A model generated the notes under the pieces. It ran no database searches and was not told the origin of the DNA. It saw only the letters and a list, made by a program, of their open reading frames with translations. Below are positions 43,010-50,596 of a stretch of 64,000 nt of DNA, in pieces. This stretch comes from Mycolicibacillus koreensis. Lineage in GTDB: Bacteria > Actinomycetota > Actinomycetes > Mycobacteriales > Mycobacteriaceae. The position numbers and the translations under genes are program-made. Numbering within the stretch: the stretch's first letter is position 1; every line of letters begins with the position of its first letter. The DNA lies in NCBI RefSeq assembly GCF_002104795.1, contig NZ_NCXO01000008.1, forward strand, positions 1 to 64,000. The letters are read 5' to 3'.

Positions 43010-43112
43010 ATGGCGGAGCTGTATTACTGCCCCCCGCTGCGGGAGGCCGACGTGGTGGAACCTCGTCTGCGGTGAATTGGCATGTTCGGTCTGCGGATAC
43101 TGGCGTGGTTGA
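43010..43112 (+). pseudogene. Zinc-ribbon mini-protein broken by a frameshift
   Basis: From the ATG at 43010 the frame gives MAELYYCPP and stops early. One base fewer in the run of six C near 43027 gives CPRCGRPTWWNLVCGELACSVCGYWRG, ending at 43112: a clear zinc ribbon with three CxxC-like pairs. So the gene is either broken or miscalled at a homopolymer. Confidence 0.6.
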
Positions 43113-43136
43113 GGTGCGCTCGATGGAGGTGAACTG

Positions 43137-43283
43137 ATGCCCCTTCCCAAGTGGCATTACCGCAAGTTGAACGGATTCGCGATCGGCGGTTGGGTTTTCG
43201 GCTACGAGCGCCGCGACTACCCGGTGACGGTGAACATTCCGGTCGCCTGGCCGACCATCTACCGCGACCGTGAACGGGACTGA
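43137..43283 (+). CDS. Small hypothetical protein
   Basis: 48 residues starting MPLPKWHYRKLNGFAIGGWVFGYERRDYPVTVNIPVAWPTIYRDRERD, from an ATG with ATGGAGGTG upstream. Rich in aromatic residues and basic. It ends two bases before the next GTG start. Function unknown. Confidence 0.55.
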   Translation: MPLPKWHYRKLNGFAIGGWVFGYERRDYPVTVNIPVAWPTIYRDRERD

Positions 43284-43285
43284 CT

Positions 43286-43498
43286 GTGAGCATGGAGTAC
43301 GTGCGCAGCCACTACGGTGTCCCGGCCTTTCGCGGCCAGGCCGTCGAAGTGGACGGGCGGCAGGGCGTGATCACCGGCAGCGATGGCCAGTATCTGCGGG
43401 TGCGCCTCGACGGTGAGAAGCACTCGGTGCGAGCGCACCCGACCTGGCGCGTGAGGTATCTCGACGCGGCGCAGGAGCAAGGATGCGGGAATGTGTAA
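43286..43498 (+). CDS. Small SH3-like hypothetical protein
   Basis: 70 residues from a GTG. RGQAVEVDGRQGVITGSDGQYLRVRLDGEKHSVRAHPTWRVRYL is a beta-barrel-like pattern seen in small SH3-fold proteins; the gene at 57071 has a similar pattern. It overlaps the next gene by eight bases. Confidence 0.55.
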   Translation: MSMEYVRSHYGVPAFRGQAVEVDGRQGVITGSDGQYLRVRLDGEKHSVRAHPTWRVRYLDAAQEQGCGNV

Positions 43499-43700
43499 CG
43501 GACTCTGTGTGAGCGCAGCTGACGTCGGCGTGGGGCCGCCGACTGCGATCGCCTACCCGCACCCGTCGTGCCCGGAGCACGGCAGCCCGCATCCGTTCGA
43601 TTGGAGCGGAAAGGTGCACGAAACGCACGACGGGACACTGCGCCTGTGCACGTGCGGGGCGTACGAGGATGAACACCAGGACGCAGGTGCGTCGCGATGA
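43491..43700 (+). CDS. Small cysteine-containing protein
   Basis: 69 residues starting MCNGLCVSAADVGVGPPTAIAYPHPSCPEHGSPHPFDWSGKVHE and ending CTCGAYEDEHQDAG. SCPEHG and LCTCG could bind one zinc. It overlaps the next start (ATGA). Confidence 0.55.
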   Translation: MCNGLCVSAADVGVGPPTAIAYPHPSCPEHGSPHPFDWSGKVHETHDGTLRLCTCGAYEDEHQDAGASR

Positions 43701-43895
43701 CTGCCAACGAGTGGCTGCGCGCTCGAAGGGGCGGCCGAGGCCGCGGCAGCCGAAGCGGCGAGAGCCGACGGCTACACGGTGCGCGTCACCTGCCGCGACG
43801 GAGTGCCCCAGGTGGCAACCCGCGACTACCGGCCGAACGATCGGGTGAATCTCGTCATTGAGGGCGGAGTCGTCCAGGCGGCGACCTGCGGCTGA
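43697..43895 (+). pseudogene. I78-type peptidase inhibitor gene broken by a frameshift
   Basis: The ATG at 43697 overlaps the previous stop, but its frame soon becomes arginine-rich nonsense. Another frame from about 43720 gives ADGYTVRVTCRDGVPQ, then ATRDYRPNDRVNLVIEGGVV and ends AATCG. This is the inhibitor I78 pattern (T-DYRPxRxN-V, closing CG). One base gained or lost between 43715 and 43740 would restore it. Confidence 0.6.
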
Positions 43896-43933
43896 GGCGA
43901 GGGTGGCGGCCGACGACGCCATCCCGGCTGCCG

Positions 43934-44428
43934 CTAGCTGCTGGTCCGCTCCTGCAACCGGGCGAGTACCGCCGCGAGGCTGAGGCCGTCCGGCCGCTTG
44001 GCGATCGTTCCGCGGTGGGCGAGCTGCTTCACCGTGCCCAGCGTGACCCCGAGGATTTCGGCGGCGACTTTGTGCGTTACCGCTCCGAAGTGCTGCGGGC
44101 CGAGGGCGTGGGCACATGCCAGGCCCAGTGGGGTGCTCCACCACCGCGGTGCGCCGACCGTTTCTGGCGCGCCCATCGGCCACAGCGCACCCATCACGTG
44201 GGCGGCGGTCTCCGCAGCCCGGTGGGCGTCGCCTCCGCACAACCGGTGGGCCAGCCGCGGTGCTTCGCCTGCCAGGGCTGCGGGCCACTCGGTGGCCGCC
44301 GGTCCGCCCGCCACCCGCGCGAGAGCACCCACAGCTGCGCCCAGCTCGTCGGCCAGCTGGGCGGCCACCGGGTCGTCACCGGTGTCCGGGTGGTTCGTGT
44401 CGTCGATGGCACCAACCATGTCACCCAT
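43934..44428 (-). CDS. HTH DNA-binding protein
   Basis: 164 residues starting MGDMVGAIDDTNHPD. The first ~110 residues are Ala-rich and helical. The end, FGAVTHKVAAEILGVTLGTVKQLAHRGTIAKRPDGLSLAAVLARLQER, is a helix-turn-helix with a following wing-like turn. It diverges from the XRE/AbiEii-like gene across 108 bases that hold a TGTCACGTCC site, operator copy 8 and a 22-bp palindrome, so it is one candidate regulator of that region. Confidence 0.65.
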   Translation of the reverse strand: MGDMVGAIDDTNHPDTGDDPVAAQLADELGAAVGALARVAGGPAATEWPAALAGEAPRLAHRLCGGDAHRAAETAAHVMGALWPMGAPETVGAPRWWSTPLGLACAHALGPQHFGAVTHKVAAEILGVTLGTVKQLAHRGTIAKRPDGLSLAAVLARLQERTSS

Positions 44429-44475
44429 TATAGGTTGACTCCGCGCTGTCACGTCCTTCGGCGCGGCTCTGTCGT

Positions 44476-44492
44476 GTCTCTGCCGCCGAGAC
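44476..44492 (+). promoter_or_regulatory. GTCTC-N7-GAGAC operator, copy 8
   Basis: Perfect arms around TGCCGCC, followed four bases later by another GTCTC half-site. It is the only copy with a GC-rich centre. It lies 44 bases upstream of the XRE/AbiEii-like start. Confidence 0.6.
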
Positions 44493-44514
44493 TGTGTCTC
44501 TTGCTGGTGCAGCC

Positions 44515-44536
44515 AAGTTGAGGTTAACCTCAACTT
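44515..44536 (+). promoter_or_regulatory. 22-bp perfect palindrome abutting the XRE/AbiEii-like start codon
   Basis: AAGTTGAGGTT is followed at once by its exact reverse complement, and the next base is the A of the ATG. There is no separate ribosome site, so the mRNA may be leaderless or start within the palindrome. It is probably the operator of the protein's own XRE domain. Confidence 0.75.
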
Positions 44537-45823
44537 ATGTTTGATTTGGAAGACATCGAACGCGCCGCGGGGATGGACCCCGATAGCGCGGACTACCGCT
44601 TGCGCCAGCAACTCGCCGCGGCCGATGACGCGTTGCTGGAGTCCCTGGTGCAGATGCGCAAGGACAAGGGCCTCACGCAGCAGGACGTCGCCACACGGCT
44701 GGGCCGCGACAAGGCCACGGTGTCGAACTTCGAGCGCCTCGACGTCGACCCGCACCTGTCGACGATCCGGCGCTATGCCGCCGCCATCGGGGCCTCGGTG
44801 ACGCACACCGTCGCCCACTTCGACCCACAGGACAGCCCAGCGGCGGCCGCGCCCGCCCGCGGCGGCCCGCCGCCGGTGATCTACCAGCTGCGGCCGTCGT
44901 GGCGTCCCCGATTCGAGCCCGATGTGTTCGTTCCGGCCGACCTGGGTCTGCTCACCGGGCCGCTGCACGGCTCGTTCGACCCGCCGGTCAATCTGTACTG
45001 GCAGCCCGGAAGCCTCGACTTCTCCGACCCCGGCGACTTGCGGCTGTTCTACGCCTCCGCGCTGACCAGGGCCGGCACTGCCGAACAGTTCGCCACCTGG
45101 ATCAACGCGCGCGCCGTGATCGCCAACTGGCCCGCGATCGCTCTACCGTCGCGGGTGCGCGCCGCTTGGGAGACCATCCATCCGATGCTTCGGGACCAGG
45201 AGACAGCCGTGAACCCACGACTGCGGATTCAGGACCATGTCCTGTCCGCCATCGCCGATGAGGGCTTCGCGTTGGCCGGGGGCTCCGCGCTCATCGACTA
45301 CGACGTGGTGGCCCGCGACAGCGAGGACATCGACGCGTTCTACAACCGCCTCGACGCCGCGGCGTTCGACCGTGCGGCCGCCGCGGTGATCGAAACCTGT
45401 TCGCGCAACGGGTGGCCCGCGCGGCTGGTCTTCGACCAGGACTTGGACAAGCAGATCAAGGTGACCGTTCCCGGTGACGGCGACACGGTGGTGCAGCTGG
45501 TGTATCACCAGCGTTCCGCTGATCCGGAGCGCCGCCGCGGAGGTGGTCTGCGGTTGATCTTCGCCGACGTGGTGGGCGGAAAAGCCGCGGCGATGGCAGA
45601 CGCGGCGCGCGGCCGCGACTTCGACGACATCGCCCACGTGGTGCAGACGCGAGGGTGGTCACTACGGCGGGTCGTGGAGGCGATGGAGCGCCTCGGATAC
45701 CCCGACCGTGCGGCCGCCTTCTGGCACAACATCGAGCGGTTCCGCCGCGGTGAGTTCGACGCCGGGATCACCCAGGCCGGGTTCGATCCGGCGTTCAGCC
45801 ACTCCGTGTTGGACGCCGGATGA
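44537..45823 (+). CDS. XRE-domain / AbiEii-like nucleotidyltransferase fusion
   Basis: 428 residues. Residues about 30-85 form an XRE helix-turn-helix (LVQMRKDKGLTQQDVATRLGRDKATVSNFERLDVDPHLSTIRRYAAAIG). A middle region of unknown fold follows. The C-terminal ~190 residues (FALAGGSALIDYDVVARDSEDIDAFYNR...VGGKAAAMADAARGRDFDDIAHVVQTRGW) match the AbiEii/DUF1814 nucleotidyltransferase pattern: GGSAL, then the DID acidic pair, then a late Lys and RDFDD. AbiEii toxins usually pair with a separate antitoxin; here a repressor domain is fused, suggesting self-controlled expression. Confidence 0.75.
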   Translation: MFDLEDIERAAGMDPDSADYRLRQQLAAADDALLESLVQMRKDKGLTQQDVATRLGRDKATVSNFERLDVDPHLSTIRRYAAAIGASVTHTVAHFDPQDSPAAAAPARGGPPPVIYQLRPSWRPRFEPDVFVPADLGLLTGPLHGSFDPPVNLYWQPGSLDFSDPGDLRLFYASALTRAGTAEQFATWINARAVIANWPAIALPSRVRAAWETIHPMLRDQETAVNPRLRIQDHVLSAIADEGFALAGGSALIDYDVVARDSEDIDAFYNRLDAAAFDRAAAAVIETCSRNGWPARLVFDQDLDKQIKVTVPGDGDTVVQLVYHQRSADPERRRGGGLRLIFADVVGGKAAAMADAARGRDFDDIAHVVQTRGWSLRRVVEAMERLGYPDRAAAFWHNIERFRRGEFDAGITQAGFDPAFSHSVLDAG

Positions 45824-45847
45824 CACCCCATGACGAGAGGAACCGAG

Positions 45848-46102
45848 ATGGCTACTGTCGCTGAACATCAGCGTGCCCTGGACCTGTACGCCGCGGCGGC
45901 GTACTGGCTCATGGAACTCGGCGGCGACGAGCTGGCGTCGCGGCTCGAAGCGCAGCTGCAACGGCGGGCCGTGGCCGCGGGGGCGTCGGTAGAGCAACTC
46001 CACGACGCGCGCGATTACGCCCGAGACTGCGTGTTGCTCAGGAACAGGCCCCTGATGGCGGGCGCATCATTCGAGGCGTTCGAGCGGGAGGCGTCGCGGT
46101 GA
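45848..46102 (+). CDS. Small helical hypothetical protein
   Basis: 84 residues starting MATVAEHQRALDLYAAAAYWLMELGGDELASRLEAQLQRRAVAAG, with GAGAGGAACCG upstream. All helical. Its stop overlaps the next GTG. No family was recognised. Confidence 0.55.
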   Translation: MATVAEHQRALDLYAAAAYWLMELGGDELASRLEAQLQRRAVAAGASVEQLHDARDYARDCVLLRNRPLMAGASFEAFEREASR

Positions 46103-46253
46103 CCGGCAGCTCGAAGCACGTCAACGTGGACACCCACAATGGTCAGACGTACGCCATCACCGATGTCGATTTCGCTGCTCCGGTTCGGATGGCGGCAGAG
46201 GGGCGGAGCTGGACGCTGACTACATCGACGAATGCGAGGCGACGACACCGTGA
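46099..46253 (+). pseudogene. Small gene with probable frameshift
   Basis: From the GTG at 46099: VTGSSKHVNVDTHNGQTYAI, then TDVDFAAPV. The frame then turns basic and low-quality. A shift near 46190 leads into AELDADYIDECEATTP, which stops at 46253 and overlaps the next GTG, as its neighbours do. A lost G near 46190 would join the halves. Confidence 0.5.
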
Positions 46254-46357
46254 GCATTGACCCCAACGACTACTGCGAAGGATGCGCAGCTGTGGTCGAC
46301 CAGGAACATCTACCCCAGTGCTCAGTGTGGCTGGAGATTCTCCGCAGCGGGCACTGA
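46250..46357 (+). CDS. Very small cysteine-containing protein
   Basis: 35 residues: VSIDPNDYCEGCAAVVDQEHLPQCSVWLEILRSGH split across a GTG start that overlaps the previous stop. CEGC plus H and C could form a zinc site. The ~110 bases after it have no gene I can support. Confidence 0.45.
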   Translation: MSIDPNDYCEGCAAVVDQEHLPQCSVWLEILRSGH

Positions 46358-46468
46358 TGCCGAAAACGACGACGACGACGAAGTGGTGTGCGGGCTCGGG
46401 GCGGGGAGTGCCGCTACCGCCGCGCCGCGGCCGCTGGCCGCGTCGGACGCCGCGTAGCGTCCATCACC

Positions 46469-46720
46469 ATGATCGAGGCCGCTGAACCCGGACAGCCGGG
46501 ATCGCCGATGACCAAGGACTTGGCGCGCCGCGTCGCCGCGCAGACGGACCGCACGCGCCGACAACTGGAACGGATGCACTCCGATACTGCCCGGAAAGCA
46601 CACGCCGCGTCGGCCAACGGCTATGACCCGAGCAGGCCGAACCGCTTCATGCACGACAGCCTGGGCGACCCGTACACATGCACCGGCGACCACAACCACC
46701 CGCAGCACATCGGCGAGTAG
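46469..46720 (+). CDS. Small hypothetical protein
   Basis: 83 residues starting MIEAAEPGQPGSPMTKDLARRVAAQTDRTRRQLERMHSDTARKAHA, helical, with a His/Cys-containing end (YTCTGDHNHPQHIGE). No good ribosome site is visible; the Met at position 14 is an alternative start. Confidence 0.45.
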   Translation: MIEAAEPGQPGSPMTKDLARRVAAQTDRTRRQLERMHSDTARKAHAASANGYDPSRPNRFMHDSLGDPYTCTGDHNHPQHIGE

Positions 46721-46763
46721 AGCGCGATCGGCGACACCGCGGTGTCGCGAGAAGGGACTGGAC

Positions 46764-46898
46764 GTGAGTCACCAGGCGACGACTACCTGCCACGAGCCCG
46801 GACCATGCCCTGACTGTTGGCGCAGCGGCAGCGAGCGGGTCGGCTGCAACTGCCTGCTCGAATCCACTCCGGCGGCGAAAGGCGATGATGGCGAATGA
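46764..46898 (+). CDS. Very small cysteine-rich protein
   Basis: 44 residues from a GTG with AGAAGGGA upstream: VSHQATTTCHEPGPCPDCWR followed by VGCNCLLE. CHEPGPCPDC and CNC suggest a zinc knuckle. An 18-bp palindrome around CACCGCGGTG lies just upstream at 46731-46748. It overlaps the SLOG gene start. Confidence 0.5.
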   Translation: MSHQATTTCHEPGPCPDCWRSGSERVGCNCLLESTPAAKGDDGE

Positions 46899-47346
46899 GA
46901 CCGGCGCGGTGCTCGGGATGACCGGCACCCGCAACCCGATCACCGCAGCGCAGCAATCGTGGCTCGACGCCCAGGTGTGGGACGCCGACGTGCTGCATCA
47001 CGGGGCTTGTGTGGGCGCGGACGCCGCGGCGCACCGGGCGGCGATCGACGCGGGTGTAGACATCGTGGTGCATCCGCCGGTCGACGAGCGGCTGATGATG
47101 CCGCGCGGGCTGGGGCAGTGGCTGCCCGCCAAGCCGTACCTGGACCGCAACCGCGACATCGTCGACGCCTGCGACCGGCTGATCGCGCTGCCCGACGGGC
47201 CACCGAAGCCCAAGAGCGGCACCTGGTACACCGTGCGATACGCGGTGGAGCGCGGCAAGGACGTGACAGTCTGCTTGCCCGACGGGTCGGTGCACCGCGG
47301 TGCGGACCTGCTGGCGGCGCACGAAGGCGCGGCAGGTGCCCGATGA
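46888..47346 (+). CDS. SLOG-family (DUF2493/YspA-like) nucleotide-binding protein
   Basis: 152 residues from the second of two adjacent Mets. VLGMTGTRNP, then DVLHHGACVGADAAAHRAAIDAGVDIVVHPP, RNRDIVDACDRLIALPDGP and SGTWYTVRYAVERGKDV give the Rossmann-like SLOG pattern: GxR, GGAxGAD-like and a late SGT-W segment. SLOG proteins bind nucleotides or related ligands and occur in signalling and conflict systems. Neighbours overlap on both sides. Confidence 0.78.
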   Translation: MANETGAVLGMTGTRNPITAAQQSWLDAQVWDADVLHHGACVGADAAAHRAAIDAGVDIVVHPPVDERLMMPRGLGQWLPAKPYLDRNRDIVDACDRLIALPDGPPKPKSGTWYTVRYAVERGKDVTVCLPDGSVHRGADLLAAHEGAAGAR

Positions 47347-47573
47347 GTGCGTGGGTTCCGATCAACGACTACCCCGGTGACCAACGCTTCGACGCCGTGC
47401 CCGGCACGCCCGAGATGTCGTACTGGGGAGAGATCGGACCAGCATCTGACGGCCGCTGGAGCTGGACCATCATCTCCACCGATGACTGGGCGAATCAGGC
47501 CGAGGTCGATGGCGGCGTGGTCGATTGCGAGGAAGATGCCAAGCGCGCCGTCGAAGCGTGGCGGCCCCGGTAG
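47343..47573 (+). CDS. Small hypothetical protein
   Basis: 76 residues starting MSAWVPINDYPGDQRFDAVPGTPEMSYWGEIGPASDGRWSWTIIS, beta-rich first half, helical end (CEEDAKRAVEAWRPR). This is a common small actinophage/plasmid protein layout. It overlaps the SLOG gene by four bases. Confidence 0.55.
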   Translation: MSAWVPINDYPGDQRFDAVPGTPEMSYWGEIGPASDGRWSWTIISTDDWANQAEVDGGVVDCEEDAKRAVEAWRPR

Positions 47574-47616
47574 CAGTGGCGTCGCAAATGAACGAGCACG
47601 CTGGAGGGTTGTCACC

Positions 47617-47994
47617 GTGGACAGGTTGACCGGGACAGTGGTCCCAGGGCGCGGCTCTATGGCGGCGAAGATGGCCGTGGGTGGGCTGACGCGGCGTCTG
47701 CTTGAAGCATCGACTTGTGCCGAGTTGACACCGGGCACTCTCAACGTCAAGTTGCTGGTCCCTGTGGGATTTCCACCGAACTGTTCGCGCATCTTCCGAG
47801 GGGTCGGAGAGGTGCCTGAGCGCGACACCATCTTGTTGGCTCCGGCTCCGGTCAATGGTGTGCGCGCATGGGCCGTTCGGCATGGTGAGGTCGAGCAGCA
47901 CGGCGATACCTCGGTTGTGGAACTCATCGCCGAATGTCGCCTGCGGGAACGTCTTGGCCTGTCTGATGGCGACATGGTGCGCTTGAATTTCTAG
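47617..47994 (+). CDS. DUF120-type protein, CTP-dependent riboflavin kinase-like
   Basis: 125 residues from a GTG with GGAGGG upstream. LTGTVVPGRGSMAAKMAVG, then LTPGTLNVKLLVP, IFRGVGEVPERDTILLAPAPVNGVRAWAV and VELIAECRLRERLGLSDGDMVRLNF follow the archaeal riboflavin kinase pattern: PGTLN, a central PVNG, and a closing LR..L.L.DGD.V. The archaeal family uses CTP to phosphorylate riboflavin to FMN. In an element it may act on another small molecule. Confidence 0.7.
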   Translation: MDRLTGTVVPGRGSMAAKMAVGGLTRRLLEASTCAELTPGTLNVKLLVPVGFPPNCSRIFRGVGEVPERDTILLAPAPVNGVRAWAVRHGEVEQHGDTSVVELIAECRLRERLGLSDGDMVRLNF

Positions 47995-48098
47995 CTGAGG
48001 CCGCGCGCCGCGGCCGCTGACCACGTCCGGCGCTGCGTAGCGTCACCGCCGCACAGTTTCCGCCGCGTCCGCGGCCCACAGCGACGAGGAGCGCGAAC

Positions 48099-48308
48099 AT
48101 GGCCAGGCCCATCAACTTCGACGACATCCCCCGTACGCCGGACCCCTCCCCGGACGGGCGTCACAACCTCGACGGGGGCGATGTCCTGGTCTACGCCCAC
48201 CACAGCGGAGTGCACGACGGCATCAACGTCGAGATCGACGCCCCCAAGGGAACCCGGATCACGGTGAACCTCAACGACGGCGAGCTGGTGGACGTGGTGG
48301 TGCCGTAG
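48099..48308 (+). CDS. Small hypothetical protein
   Basis: 69 residues starting MARPINFDDIPRTPDPSPDGRHNLDGGDVLVYAHHSGVHDGINVEIDAPKGTRITVNL, with CGAGGAGCG upstream. Acidic and beta-rich. No family was recognised. Confidence 0.55.
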   Translation: MARPINFDDIPRTPDPSPDGRHNLDGGDVLVYAHHSGVHDGINVEIDAPKGTRITVNLNDGELVDVVVP

Positions 48309-48330
48309 CACCCGGTGTGCCGATCAAGGC

Positions 48331-48489
48331 TCAGTCCGCGGCCTCTATGTGGTCGTCGGCAATCTCACCACGCAGCCAGTCGGCGAACGAAACTCCGACG
48401 TTGCCCGCGTCGATGAAGTCGAGGTAGCGCCGCTCCAGAGCACCGTCGTGCAGTGGGGCTTTGGTTTGGGCGTCGCGATAGTGGGCCAT
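48331..48489 (-). CDS. Very small hypothetical protein on the opposite strand
   Basis: 52 residues: MAHYRDAQTKAPLHDGALER, then RYLDFIDAGNVGVSFADWLR, ending IEAAD. Well-formed amphipathic content and sensible codon use suggest it is real. It is the only minus-strand gene between 44.4 and 51.9 kb. Confidence 0.5.
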   Translation of the reverse strand: MAHYRDAQTKAPLHDGALERRYLDFIDAGNVGVSFADWLRGEIADDHIEAAD

Positions 48490-48633
48490 GCTTGCCACGG
48501 TTGCCTACTGTCGGCCTGTTCACCGCCAAGGGCGCGCCGCAGGCACATGCGGCCGCCCGGATCGGGAAGTGTGACCTGCCATGGACGATCAGAACGTCGG
48601 GGACTGCCAGGAATGCAGCCAGGAGGATCAATC

Positions 48634-49005
48634 GTGAGCTGGGATGCGGAGCTGGTCGACGTGGCCACGGGCGAGACGCTCGCGGAGTTCAACTACACCC
48701 ACAACACCAATGTGATGGCGAATCTGGTGCTCTACCCCGACACCGACGTCTCCCGTGGTGTGGGCGAGGAGGTGTTCTTCCCGCAGAACCCGCCGTGGTG
48801 GCAGCATCTGGACGGCTGCGGCGGCCCGTCCGGGGCGCAGCTGCTCGATCGGCTCATCGCCGCCTTGAAGGCTGACCCCGCATGGTTCCGGCAGCTGAAC
48901 CCACCCAACGGCTGGGGAAGCTACGACAGCTTCCTGGGCAAGTTGGAGGAGATGCGCCTGGCGATCCCGGCGTCGGGGGCGGTGCGTTGGACTGTGACAG
49001 GCTGA
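48634..49005 (+). CDS. Hypothetical protein
   Basis: 123 residues from a GTG with AGGAGG upstream. FNYTHNTNVMANLVLYPDTDVSRGV...FFPQNPPWWQHLDGCGGPSGAQLLDRLIAALKADPAWFRQLNPPNGWGSYDSFLGKLEEM is a pattern found in small actinobacterial plasmid/phage proteins. Soluble. Function unknown. Confidence 0.6.
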   Translation: MSWDAELVDVATGETLAEFNYTHNTNVMANLVLYPDTDVSRGVGEEVFFPQNPPWWQHLDGCGGPSGAQLLDRLIAALKADPAWFRQLNPPNGWGSYDSFLGKLEEMRLAIPASGAVRWTVTG

Positions 49006-49032
49006 GCAGAAGCCGGGAGTGTGGAGGCGGAT

Positions 49033-49368
49033 ATGGGCGCGATCGAGTGGCGCGAGAACAGCGCTGGGTACCTCAGCGGGGTCGGTGCGGTCACTGACCT
49101 GGTCTTCGAGATCAAGACGGCCAAGCCCCAGGTGATCGACGATGCGGACTACCACTACCTCGGCGTGATGAAGGCCGGGAGTCTGCCGTACTGCGTGGGC
49201 GCGTACCGGGAGCTGGATGCCGCGAAGGTCGCCGCCGAGCAGATCGACGCAGGACAGCACGACCGGGTGCGCTTCGATCCGAACGCCCCGAGCGGGGTGG
49301 TGGTCGCAGCCGAGTACGCGTCAAGGCAGGATGCGCAGATGGCCTACGGCGGCCGCCTCTATTTCTGA
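49033..49368 (+). CDS. Hypothetical protein
   Basis: 111 residues starting MGAIEWRENSAGYLSGVGAVTDLVFEIKTAKPQVIDDADYHYLG. A GTG four codons earlier is possible. Beta-rich core with short helices, soluble. No family was recognised. Confidence 0.55.
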   Translation: MGAIEWRENSAGYLSGVGAVTDLVFEIKTAKPQVIDDADYHYLGVMKAGSLPYCVGAYRELDAAKVAAEQIDAGQHDRVRFDPNAPSGVVVAAEYASRQDAQMAYGGRLYF

Positions 49369-49395
49369 CTCGACAGCCGCATCCGATGTGCTACC

Positions 49396-49412
49396 GTCTC
49401 GGTATTAGAGAC
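49396..49412 (+). promoter_or_regulatory. GTCTC-N7-GAGAC operator, copy 4
   Basis: Perfect arms around GGTATTA, 20 bases upstream of the GTG at 49433. GAGGAGG lies between. TATTAG over the centre is a likely -10, so a bound repressor would block the promoter. Confidence 0.75.
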
Positions 49413-49432
49413 GATTTGAGGAGGGCGGCATC

Positions 49433-49810
49433 GTGAGCGGATGGCAGGACGACTACCGCAGCGCGTTGCGGGACTTCGTGGCCGCCAAGGGACGCCCGGT
49501 GCGGTTCACCGACCCGGACAACGAGTTTCCCGAACACCGCGTCTCTACCTACGGCTGGGTGGATTACGAGGCGATGGAGCACGTGCGCGAAGACCGATGT
49601 TCGTGGCTGGTCGCCGAAGGTGCTGAGGTCGAGGAGACCACGTACTCGGAGTTCCAAAACACCTTCTCGGGCAACCGGGAGGTCGTCGGGACGAACGTCA
49701 CCCCCGCCAGCTGCGTGTGCGGCCGCTACACCGACGTCACCCTGCGGGTGGAGTGCACCTTCGGCGAGATGCTGAAAGGCGTGCTGCCGGAGAACCCGAT
49801 ACACCTGTAG
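49433..49810 (+). CDS. Hypothetical protein under operator copy 4
   Basis: 125 residues from a GTG with GAGGAGG upstream: VSGWQDDYRSALRDFVAAKG at the start and CVCGRYTDVTLRVECTFGEM near the end. Cysteines at CVCG and VEC may bind metal. It opens a run of small genes that continues to 51.8 kb. Confidence 0.6.
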   Translation: MSGWQDDYRSALRDFVAAKGRPVRFTDPDNEFPEHRVSTYGWVDYEAMEHVREDRCSWLVAEGAEVEETTYSEFQNTFSGNREVVGTNVTPASCVCGRYTDVTLRVECTFGEMLKGVLPENPIHL

Positions 49811-49904
49811 CGCCGCGCCCCGCAGCTTGCGACGTCGCCGTCTGCGCGACGCTGGCACCGCAAGCAACATCTGTCCTGAAACTCTGCCGCACCTGGAGGT
49901 AACT

Positions 49905-50264
49905 GTGACCGCAGCATTGGCCGATCTGGAGAAGGTGTTCGCCAACGGCTACACCCCCGACCACATCGACAGCGTCCTCGGAGACATCTTCGACCGCACC
50001 GGGGTGAGCCTGGTGTGCGTCTGGGAGTTCATCGACGGCGACGGCTGCGGCGGGGACTCGCAGCTCTACGTTCTCGACGATGACGGAGAAAACCTCTACG
50101 AGCTGGTCGGTGACCTGTGGCCTTGGCTGCTCGACGGCAAGTCCGAGGCCCCCGGAGGACCAGGGGAGCCGCCGCAGTGGAAGGGCAAGAAGGTGGCCAT
50201 GGACCTCGATGCCATGGGCGGTGAGGGGCAGCGAAACCTGGCCATCGAGACTGTCGAGGACTAG
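49905..50264 (+). CDS. Acidic hypothetical protein
   Basis: 119 residues from a GTG with CTGGAGGTAAC upstream. Strongly acidic; DHIDSVLGDIFDRTGVSLVCVWEFIDGDGCGGDSQLYVLDDDGENL suggests a beta-hairpin-rich domain. It is followed two bases later by the next gene. Confidence 0.55.
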   Translation: MTAALADLEKVFANGYTPDHIDSVLGDIFDRTGVSLVCVWEFIDGDGCGGDSQLYVLDDDGENLYELVGDLWPWLLDGKSEAPGGPGEPPQWKGKKVAMDLDAMGGEGQRNLAIETVED

Positions 50265-50266
50265 CG

Positions 50267-50575
50267 GTGACACGAGTGGGGACACCGCTGAACGACCAGG
50301 AGCTGCGGGAGCTGGACGTGAGGATGCCGGACGGGGCGACCGCCGTGTGGGGGGCCACTCTCGACGGCGAGCCGGTTGTCCGCGCGGCCACCGCCGAGTC
50401 CAGGCTGGCGCTGATCGGGGAGTACGCCACCGGATTCGACGCCGGTGGCCCGTCGGCGACGCTGTGCCGCGAGTGCAGTCGGTTGCTCTACGCCGACACC
50501 GCCGGTGACCTGTCCTCGCTGCAATCGCGGCACCTGTCCGTCGAACACGGCATCAGTGCACCGATGCTGCCCTAG
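50267..50575 (+). CDS. Small hypothetical protein with one CxxC
   Basis: 102 residues from a GTG two bases after the preceding stop. PDGATAVWGATLDGEPVVRAATAESRLALIGEYATG, then LCRECSRLLYAD. Single CREC motif. No family was recognised. Confidence 0.55.
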   Translation: MTRVGTPLNDQELRELDVRMPDGATAVWGATLDGEPVVRAATAESRLALIGEYATGFDAGGPSATLCRECSRLLYADTAGDLSSLQSRHLSVEHGISAPMLP

Positions 50576-50596
50576 AAGCTCTGGCCAGGAGGCAGG

